A stretch of DNA of 64,000 nt from Malachius bipustulatus (Eukaryota; Arthropoda; Insecta; Coleoptera; Melyridae). The stretch is taken from the NCBI GenBank assembly GCA_910589415.1, contig OU342634.1, positions 22,689,144 to 22,753,143 on the forward strand, read 5' to 3'. Below the pieces are notes generated by a model. The model saw only the letters and a program-made list of their open reading frames with translations. It searched no databases and had not been told where the DNA came from. The position numbers were made by a program, and so were the translations under genes. Positions 1 to 10,625 of the stretch are shown in pieces (position 1 is the stretch's first letter; the number at the start of each line of letters is the position of its first letter).

Positions 1-120
1 GATAAAAAAATAGAGTATATAAAAAAAATAAAAAAAAAAATAAAAAAAAATAGAATATAAAAAAAAAATGATAAAAAATAGAGTATATATAAAAAAATAA
101 AAAAAAATAAAAAATAGTAA
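1..120. repeat. A-rich low-complexity tract
   Basis: Runs of A broken by GATA, TAGAGTATATA and TAGAATATAA words repeat several times. This is low-complexity DNA with a loose tandem character and no coding potential. Confidence 0.8.
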
Positions 121-1295
121 GTAATCTAAAAAATGTAAGAAAAGGAAAGTGGAATAATTGTTCAATTTAGGATAGGGATGTAATCTTTTTGTATACTTTG
201 TACTTTGTATTGAATGATGCTTTAACTGCAACCTCTGTGACATTGTTACATCCAAATACAAAAGTCTGTGACTAATGGGGTTTCATTAACCCTGAGGTCA
301 TATCACCACCACCACCACCACCACCATGTTTAATAATGCAACTTTATCAGATAATATTACATAATTACACGATTCAAACTTTTAAAGTTGCATTTTTTTA
401 CTAAATATGTATATTCGGTTTCAAAGTTAATATAAAACTCTTTATTATTGTATTTAAAATATTTTTAAATTAAGGAAAAACCGTTTAGTTTCTACCTAAT
501 TACTGTACCTATGCAACTTTAGATGAAAATTTGGAAAAATCCCGACCTCCACTTTTTATGAGCGAAATAAACTTGAAGGAGTCGTGGATCGTTCGGCATT
601 AGGAAGGACAGCGAGAAAAACCGTCAAGACTAAGCTTGCTAATATTTAATATTTTTATGGTACGTTTTATTAACGCCGAGACAAGTTAAATAAGCAGTAA
701 AAATCCTAATCCCTGCTAATTATTTTTGCTGCATCTCATTAAGCGATTTCTGTTGATAACTTCAATACTTCTTCCTCTTTTCGTCCCTAACGTACTTTTT
801 GTGAGTTTCCTCTGTATACTTTCTTTCAACTATGAGCAAGTGATCCGGCTGTTCAAACTTTGGAGGTTTAATTTTTCTTATATTATAAAATCCTCTTTAC
901 GAATGTTTATTTTATAATTAAAATGGCCAAGTGCTAACAAATTTAACTAAGAACAAAGACACAATAATAGTTGTTTGAAAAATTATTCCTTAAAACTGGC
1001 ATTTACTAATTAATTTTAAATGTATTATCATAGACTTTCCCAAGTTGGTAGTTTTTCTTTTCAAGAAATTGAATAAATCACAATTAGAAGTTTTTACAAC
1101 ACCCAGCTTCCTTATCGTAGAATTGTAGTAGAATAGTAGTAGAAAAGTAGAATTTTGGGAGAAAAGTCGCTCGGAAATCTAAAGCGGGAGTTTGGAAAAT
1201 ATAGTCAACGATAGTCAGAGAAGCGAACTGATTCATGATTTATGTTTTCAATCCTATGATATTATATTGTTTTCGGCATGCTAGATATGTCTCGA
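121..1295. other. Non-coding AT-rich stretch with a CAC microsatellite
   Basis: I see no gene here. A CAC trinucleotide run (eight units) lies at about 304-327. The 63-codon plus-strand frame at 726-917 is hydrophobic and AT-biased, with no recognisable domain, and is probably chance. Confidence 0.6.
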
Positions 1296-1546
1296 TTTAA
1301 AAAATCGTATGACATTGTATTCAGAAAGAAGTCAACAATCCTGCCGAGCAAAAAAATATGGGGGTGTCATTTGAAAAAAAAGTACGGGATGATTACTTAG
1401 GGGTGGAAAGGCGTAAAGGGGAATTGAGGGTACAGCTGCAAAGCCTTAGGGATATGGTTGAAATTTCCCGAATTTCATTTGTTTATTTTTTTAAATAACG
1501 CGGATATCCTTGATAAAGAAATCTTGGGACATCCTGTATACAGAAG
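1296..1546. repeat. Dispersed repeat copy ending in ACATCCTGTAT
   Basis: This block matches, as a reverse complement and with visible divergence, the block at 56817-57062. Shared landmarks in order are TGTATTCAGAA, GGGATGATTACTT, GGCGTAAAG, AATAACGCGGATA and the terminal word ACATCCTGTAT. The terminal word resembles the ends of foldback/MITE elements in this window. It is an old copy with no coding content. Confidence 0.7.
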
Positions 1547-1759
1547 TCATGAAGCAGGCTGAAATTCGCTTGAACTAAAGAAATTCTGTTGTAAATAAAA
1601 CTGTAACTTGACATTTATACAGTCTTGCGTATTATACAAACGTCCTGAAGCTAGCTGAACACAAAAAATGGTGCTATTTTTCAAAAAAAAAACTTACTAT
1701 TATTATACTTTCTTGTACCTACATGTGTGGATCCCTTATTCTATTCTTATACAAATTAA

Positions 1760-2055
1760 AAAAAAAGATTAGAGATTCTGTCTTAGGTTAAGTAGTCTTG
1801 GCAACTTAAAACGATTTAGATCCTTCTTAGTTCTTAGTTATGTAAATAGGACATAGTCGCTAAGCTTTGGTATTTTTGACTTCGAGAACTGGCCTATTCA
1901 GCCACAGACACATTTTTTTTGTATAAATTGTTTTAATAAATTTATAGACGAACACAAACAGCCATGGAGAGAGTGGGAATCGAGCCCGATCGTAGGCAGT
2001 CCCAACTATAAGGTCGTGTGCACGCGTATTTCGCTGCGCTATTGCTCCATTTTAA
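1760..2055 (-). mobile_element. tRNA-derived SINE (probable)
   Basis: Read on the minus strand, the head at about 2050-1950 carries an A-box-like TAGCGCAGCGAA and, about 50 bases on, a B-box-like GGGCTCGATTCCC, the spacing of an RNA polymerase III promoter. It is followed by an unrelated body and an A/T-rich tail near 1765. I could not find a clear target duplication. A decayed tRNA pseudogene is the alternative. Confidence 0.5.
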
Positions 2056-2999
2056 AATCTTATAAATTTCTTAAGGATGCTCTTTTAGAAGGAGTAGAGG
2101 GCATTTTTTCTTAAAAACATCCCATGTGCACTTGAATAGGTAGGTACTTACATAAAAGAATAAAACTTGAAGTACAAAATCTGAAACTTTATTGTTAGCG
2201 TCTACGATTCTGAGCAACAGTAACTTTAACGTGTTCGGTGCTAGAGGGCACCGTGTGTGTAACTTGCTCATGTGCGTTTATGGATCCATGGTTGCCAGAC
2301 TGTAAGAAATATGTATACAAATGCTCCATTGATACAAACATTTAGTAGGGGGCGGCAAAACTTTTTTTCTTATAAATATTTTTCAAAAAACACTACGTTT
2401 TCGAGCTTAATATTTCACAAAAAGTTTAAAAATAAAATAAAAATAAAAAATGTATTTTTTATTAATATCTACAAAACGCCTCAGTCGATTTTTATGAAAT
2501 TTTGAGATTTGTTTCTAAATATATAAGCCATCTTTTGAATTCATTACAGTTTTGGATAGTATTTCAGGTCAGGGGCGTTCTCACGAAACAACCTTTTGAG
2601 TTCTTTTAAGATTTTTTTAATTTTTTGCGTTTTTTTTAGATAAATCAGCGAAGAACACTTTCTATACTTGATATTTATTTATGTATCAATGATTTTATTT
2701 AATCCATTTGTATACATGCTTTAAAGCGGGTTTTTTCTCGAAAAAAAAGAAAGATAGGAAAACAATTTAAGAAAGAAAAAATTTGTACTTTTAGCTGCGG
2801 AATCTGAAACAAAAATAATGAAATTTAAAAAAAGTCAGTGGCGTATATTTTTCTTTGCATAATACATACACCAAGTACATATTGGTGAAGATGAAAAAAA
2901 TACTTTAACATCCTTATCTCGAAAACAAAGCATCTTTAACCAAATGTTTTTGAGAAAAAATGATTATTTTGACGCCTCCTACTACGCATGAAAGTTTGG
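2056..2999. other. Repeat-like AT-rich DNA, no gene
   Basis: No coding region is supported. Phrases such as CTCGAAAACAAAGC and CAGTCGATTTTTATGAAATTTT are typical of the interior of foldback elements seen elsewhere in the window, so this may be old foldback debris. The short frames at 2071-2271 and 2272-2505 have no recognisable features. Confidence 0.5.
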
Positions 3000-3100
3000 C
3001 GAAATATACAACGGGGTGATAAAGTTTGGAACAATATTCATAATAATAATAATAATAATAATAATAATTTTATAATAATAACAATGATAATAATGACTAA

Positions 3101-5178
3101 CAGCCGATATTATAAACGCTGGTTAAGTAGAAAGTTAGTTATCTGGCAGATAACACTAACTCCGAGTTAAGTTTCCGCGTGCGTATTATAAAGCAAGATT
3201 TCCCCGAGCCTAGCTCGTGGTTAGTTATCGCCGGAAGTCGGCCATATTTAACCGTCCACTCACCACGAATGTCAACGAAACAGCCAAAACAGCCATTGAC
3301 GCTGAAGAAATGACGTGAGTGACACTTGAAATAAATAAGAAACGTCGTCGGTTGAGACTCGCGTAGCCTAGTGGTTAAGTCCGCTGCCTACCGAGCCTAA
3401 GGTCGCGAGTTCGGGACTCACCGGCTCGTGTTATTTTTCGGATGCATTTTCGAATGTATGTGAAAAATACAACAAGCGACCGAACGTTTAAATTTATAAA
3501 AGGCATACTTGAGGCTGGGTGAATGAGTAAGATACTCGAAATCCCGTGTTACGGGAGTGGAGCGACTTTGTCTTACCTACATAGTTAAGACCGATGCTCC
3601 CTCCTTTTTAAAAAAAAAAAAAAAAAAACGTCGTCGGTTGGCTTAAATCTGACAGGTCTGAATTTAATTCGTTTTCGTTTCATTCGTATCGTATTATGAC
3701 AAGAAGGTTAGGTTTTAGAAGATAAACATTTTATCAAATCAGCATTTAATATTACTGTCTACCGTTATGTATTTTATTGTTTGTAATCAATATTAATTTC
3801 AACACACAGCGAGTGATAATAAGTGAAAATTGAATCGTGTGAAAGTTGGATCGTCTGTCTACGACACATAATAAAACCAGTGAGCGTTTTCAAGCCGTGT
3901 TTTCCAGTTAAGCTAATCAAATCAATCTACGTAACACTCATCAACGACCAACGGAAGACTGAAGACTGCATAAGCATAATTATAATAATAATAATTCGTA
4001 AATAATAATGTCAGGCGAAATAAGAGACGGCCAGGGCTTTGCCTCTGCCTAATGCGTCCGCCCAACCCAGTCCAGTGTCCCAGAGCCAGTGCCCCATCAG
4101 TGTAGGTACACCCGTGTCCGTCGGCCGTCGGTTCCAGTTTCAGACCAGCGCTATTCCAGGTCAAAAATTATTAAAATGAAGTAGGTAAACCTAACTTGGT
4201 TGAAAGCAGTCAATAGTCAGTACCTACCTGCTACCTATAAGTACATATTTATTTACAAAAGTGAATTTTTATTCCACATTATGGGACATACCTACTGGAA
4301 GAATACTTATGTACCTACCTACAACGTTCGGTTCGAGTAATAGTTTTTTGGTCCATATTATGGAAAGAAGGGTTTATAAAATGTACCTACCTATACCTAT
4401 TTGTTGATCGTTAATTTGTTATAAACTGAATAAATTTATAGCTTTCAATTACTTGTTGTTTTATTGTCGAATAGATTGAAGAAGTGTCTAGTCTTTAATT
4501 TTCATATCTCAATATCGATTTTTTATGAATCAATCTACCTACCTATACCTACCTACCCTTTAGTTAAAGTGATATAATAATAATTGTGAAATTGTAACCT
4601 GGCTTTTTATTAACTAGGGCAGTTGATATGTTCTTTACTAATTCTCTATTTACTTATATTATTATACCTACCTACCATAAATGAATAAAAAAAAAATAAT
4701 TCATATCAGCAGATTGAAATGCATCCATAATAATATTATTATGTATTATGCACTTATTAAAAGTTATTTTGAAGTTTACGCATTGAAATTATTTCATTAT
4801 TAGAAAACTCACACTCAAAATTTTATCAATTAGGGAGGATGTAAACCTATAAAAACTAAGATCCAATAAGAATTACCTTAATATTCAACAAAATAATATG
4901 CCAGTTTCCCACTTTAACCGGCGGAAATCTGACGGTTAACTTTATCGGCCAGATAGGCAAAGTTAACCGGCTACTTTAACCTAACCAAGATAAAAATAGC
5001 TTTATAAAACCGAATAGTAAGGTTATCTATGCAAACTCCGAGTTAAAGTTATCTGACAGTTAAAAAGTTAACCTTGAGAGCTGGAAAAAGCTTTATAATA
5101 CACCTGTTGCTCTTTTAACTGGCAGATAGGGACTAACTCCGAGTTATCTTCCTTAACCAGCGTTTATAATATTGGCTG
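3101..5178. mobile_element. TIR DNA element, tandem copy 1
   Basis: It begins CAGCCGATATTATAAACGCT and ends AGCGTTTATAATATTGGCTG, terminal inverted repeats of about 27 bp with one mismatch. Subterminal motifs recur inside both ends (ACTCCGAGTTA at about 3160, 5035 and 5135; GGCAGATA near both). It is flanked by TAA on the left and TAA at the junction with copy 2. A 3-bp TWA-type target would suit the PIF/Harbinger superfamily, but no transposase is present, so the class is inferred. The interior has a leader-like stretch (3640-4170) and short unrecognised frames of 60 and 80 codons. A SINE sits at 3355-3625. Confidence 0.8.
3355..3625 (+). mobile_element. tRNA-derived SINE with poly(A) tail
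   Basis: The head has an A-box-like TAGCCTAGTGG and a B-box-like GAGTTCGGGACTC about 35 bases later. A tRNA-unrelated body follows, ending in a run of 19 A. The copy is bounded by perfect 15-bp target duplications, AAACGTCGTCGGTTG, at 3340-3354 and 3626-3640. Pol III head, poly(A) tail and long target duplications together mark a SINE mobilised by LINE machinery. Confidence 0.9.
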
Positions 5179-5181
5179 TAA

Positions 5182-7258
5182 CAGCCGATATTATAAACGC
5201 TGGTTAAGTAGAAAGTTAGTTATCTGGCAGATAACACTAACTCCGAGTTAAGTTTCCGCGTGCGTATTATAAAGCAAGATTTCCCCGAGCCTAGCTCGTG
5301 GTTAGTTATCGCCGGAAGTCGGCCATATTTAACCGTCCACTCACCACGAATGTCAACGAAACAGCCAAAACAGCCATTGACGCTGAAGAAATGACGTGAG
5401 TGACACTTGAAATAAATAAGAAACGTCGTCGGTTGAGACTCGCGTAGCCTAGTGGTTAAGTCCGCTGCCTACCGAGCCTAAGGTCGCGAGTTCGGGACTC
5501 ACCGGCTCGTGTTATTTTTCGGATGCATTTTCGAATGTATGTGAAAAATACAACAAGCGACCGAACGTTTAAATTTATAAAAGGCATACTTGAGGCTGGG
5601 TGAATGAGTAAGATACTCGAAATCCCGTGTTACGGGAGTGGAGCGACTTTGTCTTACCTACATAGTTAAGACCGATGCTCCCTCCTTTTTAAAAAAAAAA
5701 AAAAAAAACGTCGTCGGTTGGCTTAAATCTGACAGGTCTGAATTTAATTCGTTTTCGTTTCATTCGTATCGTATTATGACAAGAAGGTTAGGTTTTAGAA
5801 GATAAACATTTTATCAAATCAGCATTTAATATTACTGTCTACCGTTATGTATTTTATTGTTTGTAATCAATATTAATTTCAACACACAGCGAGTGATAAT
5901 AAGTGAAAATTGAATCGTGTGAAAGTTGGATCGTCTGTCTACGACACATAATAAAACCAGTGAGCGTTTTCAAGCCGTGTTTTCCAGTTAAGCTAATCAA
6001 ATCAATCTACGTAACACTCATCAACGACCAACGGAAGACTGAAGACTGCATAAGCATAATTATAATAATAATAATTCGTAAATAATAATGTCAGGCGAAA
6101 TAAGAGACGGCCAGGGCTTTGCCTCTGCCTAATGCGTCCGCCCAACCCAGTCCAGTGTCCCAGAGCCAGTGCCCCATCAGTGTAGGTACACCCGTGTCCG
6201 TCGGCCGTCGGTTCCAGTTTCAGACCAGCGCTATTCCAGGTCAAAAATTATTAAAATGAAGTAGGTAAACCTAACTTGGTTGAAAGCAGTCAATAGTCAG
6301 TACCTACCTGCTACCTATAAGTACATATTTATTTACAAAAGTGAATTTTTATTCCACATTATGGGACATACCTACTGGAAGAATACTTATGTACCTACCT
6401 ACAACGTTCGGTTCGAGTAATAGTTTTTTGGTCCATATTATGGAAAGAAGGGTTTATAAAATGTACCTACCTATACCTATTTGTTGATCGTTAATTTGTT
6501 ATAAACTGAATAAATTTATAGCTTTCAATTACTTGTTGTTTTATTGTCGAATAGATTGAAGAAGTGTCTAGTCTTTAATTTTCATATCTCAATATCGATT
6601 TTTTATGAATCAATCTACCTACCTATACCTACCTACCCTTTAGTTAAAGTGATATAATAATAATTGTGAAATTGTAACCTGGCTTTTTATTAACTAGGGC
6701 AGTTGATATGTTCTTTACTAATTCTCTATTTACTTATATTATTATACCTACCTACCATAAATGAATAAAAAAAAAATAATTCATATCAGCAGATTGAAAT
6801 GCATCCATAATAATATTATTATGTATTATGCACTTATTAAAAGTTATTTTGAAGTTTACGCATTGAAATTATTTCATTATTAGAAAACTCACACTCAAAA
6901 TTTTATCAATTAGGGAGGATGTAAACCTATAAAAACTAAGATCCAATAAGAATTACCTTAATATTCAACAAAATAATATGCCAGTTTCCCACTTTAACCG
7001 GCGGAAATCTGACGGTTAACTTTATCGGCCAGATAGGCAAAGTTAACCGGCTACTTTAACCTAACCAAGATAAAAATAGCTTTATAAAACCGAATAGTAA
7101 GGTTATCTATGCAAACTCCGAGTTAAAGTTATCTGACAGTTAAAAAGTTAACCTTGAGAGCTGGAAAAAGCTTTATAATACACCTGTTGCTCTTTTAACT
7201 GGCAGATAGGGACTAACTCCGAGTTATCTTCCTTAACCAGCGTTTATAATATTGGCTG
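5182..7258. mobile_element. TIR DNA element, tandem copy 2
   Basis: This is a head-to-tail duplicate of the 3101-5178 element with the same TIRs and the same internal SINE. The offset is 2081 bases before the SINE poly(A) and 2080 after it, because the A run is 18 instead of 19. I noticed no other difference. Copies 1 and 2 are separated by only TAA (5179-5181). The right flank reads TTAGTATA. Confidence 0.85.
5436..5705 (+). mobile_element. tRNA-derived SINE inside tandem copy 2
   Basis: It is the same SINE at the same internal position as 3355-3625, with the same 15-bp target duplications at 5421-5435 and 5706-5720 and a poly(A) run one base shorter. It was inherited by duplication and is not a second insertion. 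Confidence 0.9.
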
Positions 7259-7262
7259 TTAG

Positions 7263-7870
7263 TATATTTTTCACTTTACCAAGTTATGACGTAACCTTTT
7301 TTATTATGACGTCATCTATTTGTCAAATATGACGTCATCGCTTTTTTTTTTAATGACAACTGCAATTTTTTTTCACGTTTTCAAAGAGATCTCCTTACCG
7401 TTCAAATCATGACATAAAAAAACTGGTACCTGACATGACGATTTTTTTGAAAAAAATGCAGATTTTTCAAAAAATGCACTGTGATAAAATAAGATCATTT
7501 TTATTGTTTTGGTACGTTGCTATGTTACAAACTGAAAAATTGAATGAAACTAAAAAGTTGCTATCTCAACTTGTTGACATTTGGTGTCATTTTTATTAAT
7601 TTCTGTGTTATCAGACACTTATCTTGTACTAATCTTTTTAATAATAATAATAATGTTTTTTTTTCAAAAAAATCGTTATGTAAGGTACCAGTTTTTTATG
7701 CCATAATTTGAACGGTAAGGAGATCTCTTGGAAAACGTGAAAAAAAATTGCAGTTGTCATTTAAGAAAAAAAGCGATGACGTGACATATTTGACAAATAG
7801 ATGACGTTAATTATAACGTAAATATTATAAAATAAATATAATAGAAAAGTTTACGTCATAACTTGGAAAA
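7263..7870. repeat. Long inverted repeat forming the foldback core
   Basis: The left arm (7263-7440) contains CAAGTTATGACGTAA, ATGACGTCAT, GAGATCTCCTTACCGTTCAA and ACTGGTACC. The right arm (7680-7870) contains their reverse complements in reverse order. The loop of about 240 bases is AT-rich. The arms show a few substitutions and one AT-rich insertion near 7810-7845. No coding content. Confidence 0.85.
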
Positions 7871-8283
7871 GTGAAGAATATAATCATTATTATCATTGTT
7901 ATTATTATAAAATTATTATTAATATTATTATGAATATTGTTCCAAACTTTATCACCACGTTATTTGTATATGAGACACAAGATTGGTTAAATGAGAGAAA
8001 AGTTGCGCTATTTTTTGGCCATCTCGAATCCTTCAAAACATGCAAGATATCTGTGACCGTTCCAGAAATAACCTGATAAAAACTAAAAAATCGAGAAATC
8101 TTATTTTTGTCATATTATCTTTCTTACAATAATTGGAAGTTGATAAATCATTTTTCGTGGACTTAAAGTCGCCAAGAGCTACTCATCTATCATTACAAGA
8201 ATTTTCAAAGTCGACTAGATCGCAGTTATCCATAGTCAACTTTCGTTTTTCTTATGGCCACCATATTATTTTTTTATGTCGCT

Positions 8284-8838
8284 ATTTACGTTTTGGGCCC
8301 TTTGAATTATGTTTTTAAAAAATTATAAAACAAATAAAAGGCGAAAAACTTTAATTGTGAGAATTACAGACTGTTCCAAGCAATGTTAAAACTACGGAAT
8401 CCAGCGTAAGACTGAATTGTCTTATTATTACAAAATTATATTTTCTACGACAATAAATGTTTATATTTTAAAGTTCACTCCTCTAGAAGCTAAGGTTACA
8501 CTTTCCTGTGGGAAAGTAGAATATAAAAGATTTCCATCTACCAAGGTATTTCTAGAAATGCATATTTGCATTGTTTCAGAGTTGAAAGAACGTTGTAGTA
8601 TAATATGTCCAACAACAGGATGTCAAAGAATTAAATAATAAAATAATTAAGTAAAATGCCTTGGAAGACTGCTGACATTGGATTTTGTAATATTATCTAG
8701 AAGTAATGAATATTAATTAAAATATCTTAAATAAAACATAATCATTAAATCTATTAATTATTATCAAAGCATAATATTAATATTAGGTAAATAAGTAGGT
8801 ATTATTATATTAGTAAATAATATGGGGATAACATAACT
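8284..8838 (-). repeat. Errantivirus 3' LTR
   Basis: It is a 555-bp direct repeat of 16132-16685, starting (minus strand) AGTTATGTTATCC and ending CGTAAAT. The AGTTA start matches the usual Gypsy-group LTR start. The only difference from the 5' LTR is one extra T near 8453. The 61- and 73-codon plus-strand frames overlapping it are chance. Confidence 0.95.
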
Positions 8839-8849
8839 TCTCCCTCCCT
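8839..8849 (-). other. Polypurine tract
   Basis: The minus strand reads AGGGAGGGAGA immediately upstream of the 3' LTR, the position where plus-strand DNA synthesis is primed in LTR retroelements. Confidence 0.85.
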
Positions 8850-8886
8850 AAGAGAAAAAATTAGGGGTTTTTAAACTAAAAGCACA

Positions 8887-9153
8887 CTAATTTTTAAAAG
8901 ATATTTCCTGTAAAGGATCTGGTTCGACTTTCGAGTTTTTCACTTGTTTTTTAGAATACACTGTATATGCTAAATATAAAAATATGCAGATTATCAAAAT
9001 TACTAGAATTATTGTCCACACACTAATGTTATTATAATGCACTACAGGTGGCTTAATGTTGTTGACACTTTCACGATTTTTGTCCATTAATTTCACTGCA
9101 TTGTTGAGTTCATCTAGGTCAAGATGCTCTAACTGGAGTGGAGTCAATATCAT
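8887..9153 (-). pseudogene. Env membrane-anchor segment in a shifted frame
   Basis: This 88-codon ORF lies directly downstream of the env ORF but in a different frame. It has a membrane-proximal segment, one strongly hydrophobic stretch of about 20 residues at roughly 47-67 (WTIILVILIICIFLYLAYTV) and a short basic cytoplasmic tail. That is the expected C-terminal anchor of an errantivirus Env, which is normally part of one protein. Its frame is open upstream of the ATG as far as the env stop region. I infer that a small indel near the env stop separated it from the ectodomain. A separately expressed small membrane protein is possible but less likely. Confidence 0.7.
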
Positions 9154-9170
9154 GTTACTTGAAGTATTAA

Positions 9171-10625
9171 TTAAGGTAATGACAGCTGAATCTCTGGGAC
9201 GTTGACAAATTTTCTTACGGCACTTGGATTCTGGTACATGCGAATTGTTTCTTTATCTATTTTCATGTAACAATCCTCATTAATGGTTATTGTATAACTT
9301 CCAAGAAGGGCTGCTTTGCTTTCGTCCTTTTGACAAATTGTTACTGCAATCACTTCTGTTGGAATAATTACTATCCACTTGTTTTCTGACACCTTCTGGA
9401 TTTTGGTAGAATTGATTGATATTGGTTTCAATTTACATTGACCATACTTATTATTAAATTTTATAAGCTGAACCTCACAGGGGCTGTCATCATGTATTTG
9501 ACTGGTGCTGATTGAGTGGCACATGTATTGGCCAGAAATTATTTCTTCACATTGGTTGTCACTTAGTCCATACCTTAACTCATTTATGGAAAGGAATTTC
9601 TTTCTAGGAACAATGACTCGAAAATGGTCGTTATTTCTGATGGGGAATGCAAATAAATGAAAGTAATCATATGATTCTAATTCAACGATCGGAATTTCTA
9701 ATATGAACACAATTTCATTATTTTTTGTGTATGCTTTAATTGCAATTGTTTTTTCAAACAAGATTAGATTTTCTTTAGAGACATCGAAAGGTAGTTTATC
9801 GGTCTTAATAAAAGGTGCGATTGTTTCTAATTCTGATAACAGATCAACCGGTTCTATGATACTAGGGTGTAATGTATTAAGTTTGGCAAATGTTACTGCA
9901 TTTTCCAAAGATTCAAGTATTCTTTGAATAACCGTGATTGCTGATATTATTTGGTTGAAGACAGTGTTCATAATCACTAATTCGTACAGATTAGCTGTTC
10001 TTAGTTCTAGTTCATTCATAACATTGCTAACTTGCATAATTCGACTTTCCATTATTAACTGATTGCTAGTTAATTTTTGGATAGTATCATTGAATTTAAT
10101 TATTGCTGTTTGAGTTAAAGAAATTTGATCTTTGATAATAACTTTCAATTTTTCTTGGTTATCAGACAGCTGTTCAATTGCTTTATCATACCTTTCGGCA
10201 TCTTCATTGTCCAAGTTACCAGTAATTGCTTTGAAAATATTACCTAATCCATTTATTAGGCCTCTTTTAGATCTCGTAATCATTTGTTCAGGAATTAATT
10301 GAATAAATTTATTTTTTGTTTCTTTAAGTAGATTTTCGATTATGTATTTATAATTATACATTTCTCTGGAATATTGATCTCCAAATTTAGTCATGTTCAT
10401 CGATTGATTGATTGTCAAATAATTGTTTTCTAAAATTTTAAATTCTTTTATTAGATCAGTTAAATCGAATTTCTGTATTAAAGTCCAGTAATCTACTATA
10501 TTTTGCATGTGTCCTAATTTGAGTGGTAAAATTCCAGGGTTGTTGTCAATTTTCTGTATATTGATTTTATCATATTCTCGACCTATGGTGGAGTTGTCGA
10601 TGAGGAAGATTGATCTGAAAGACAA
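9171..10625 (-). pseudogene. env: Env ectodomain (F-like fusion glycoprotein), anchor out of frame
   Basis: The ORF gives 484 codons. A furin-type site RSKR is at residues 118-121, followed by a Gly-rich hydrophobic segment (about 122-139) that fits the fusion peptide of the baculovirus-F-like errantivirus Env family. Coiled-coil-like heptads follow (about 140-220), then a Cys-containing C-terminal half. There is no ATG near the start and no signal peptide. The frame opens in pol and a splice acceptor sits at 10615-10616, so translation probably uses a spliced 5' exon. The ORF overlaps the pol end by 43 bases. It stops before any transmembrane segment, and the anchor lies in another frame at 8887-9153. 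Known Env proteins of this group have about this length including the anchor. Confidence 0.85.

Larger units (their letters stand above)
3000..7970. mobile_element. Foldback element split by a tandem TIR-element insertion
   Basis: The left end (about 3010-3098, GTGATAAAGTTTGGAACAAT followed by an ATA-rich run) is the reverse complement of the right end (about 7876-7960, ATTGTTCCAAACTTTATCAC preceded by the same ATA-rich run). The inner arms are 7263-7440 and 7680-7870. Removing 3101-7258 brings the two halves of the left arm together and restores the palindrome of roughly 0.8 kb. It encodes nothing, so it is a non-autonomous foldback or long-TIR MITE. Confidence 0.8.

Noticed and set aside
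3355..3430. Functional tRNA gene
   Set aside because: A and B boxes are present but no complete cloverleaf is apparent and the unit continues into a SINE body with poly(A).
3823..6244. Duplicate 60- and 80-codon ORFs in the tandem element
   Set aside because: Identity between copies comes from the tandem duplication, not selection; no recognisable protein features.
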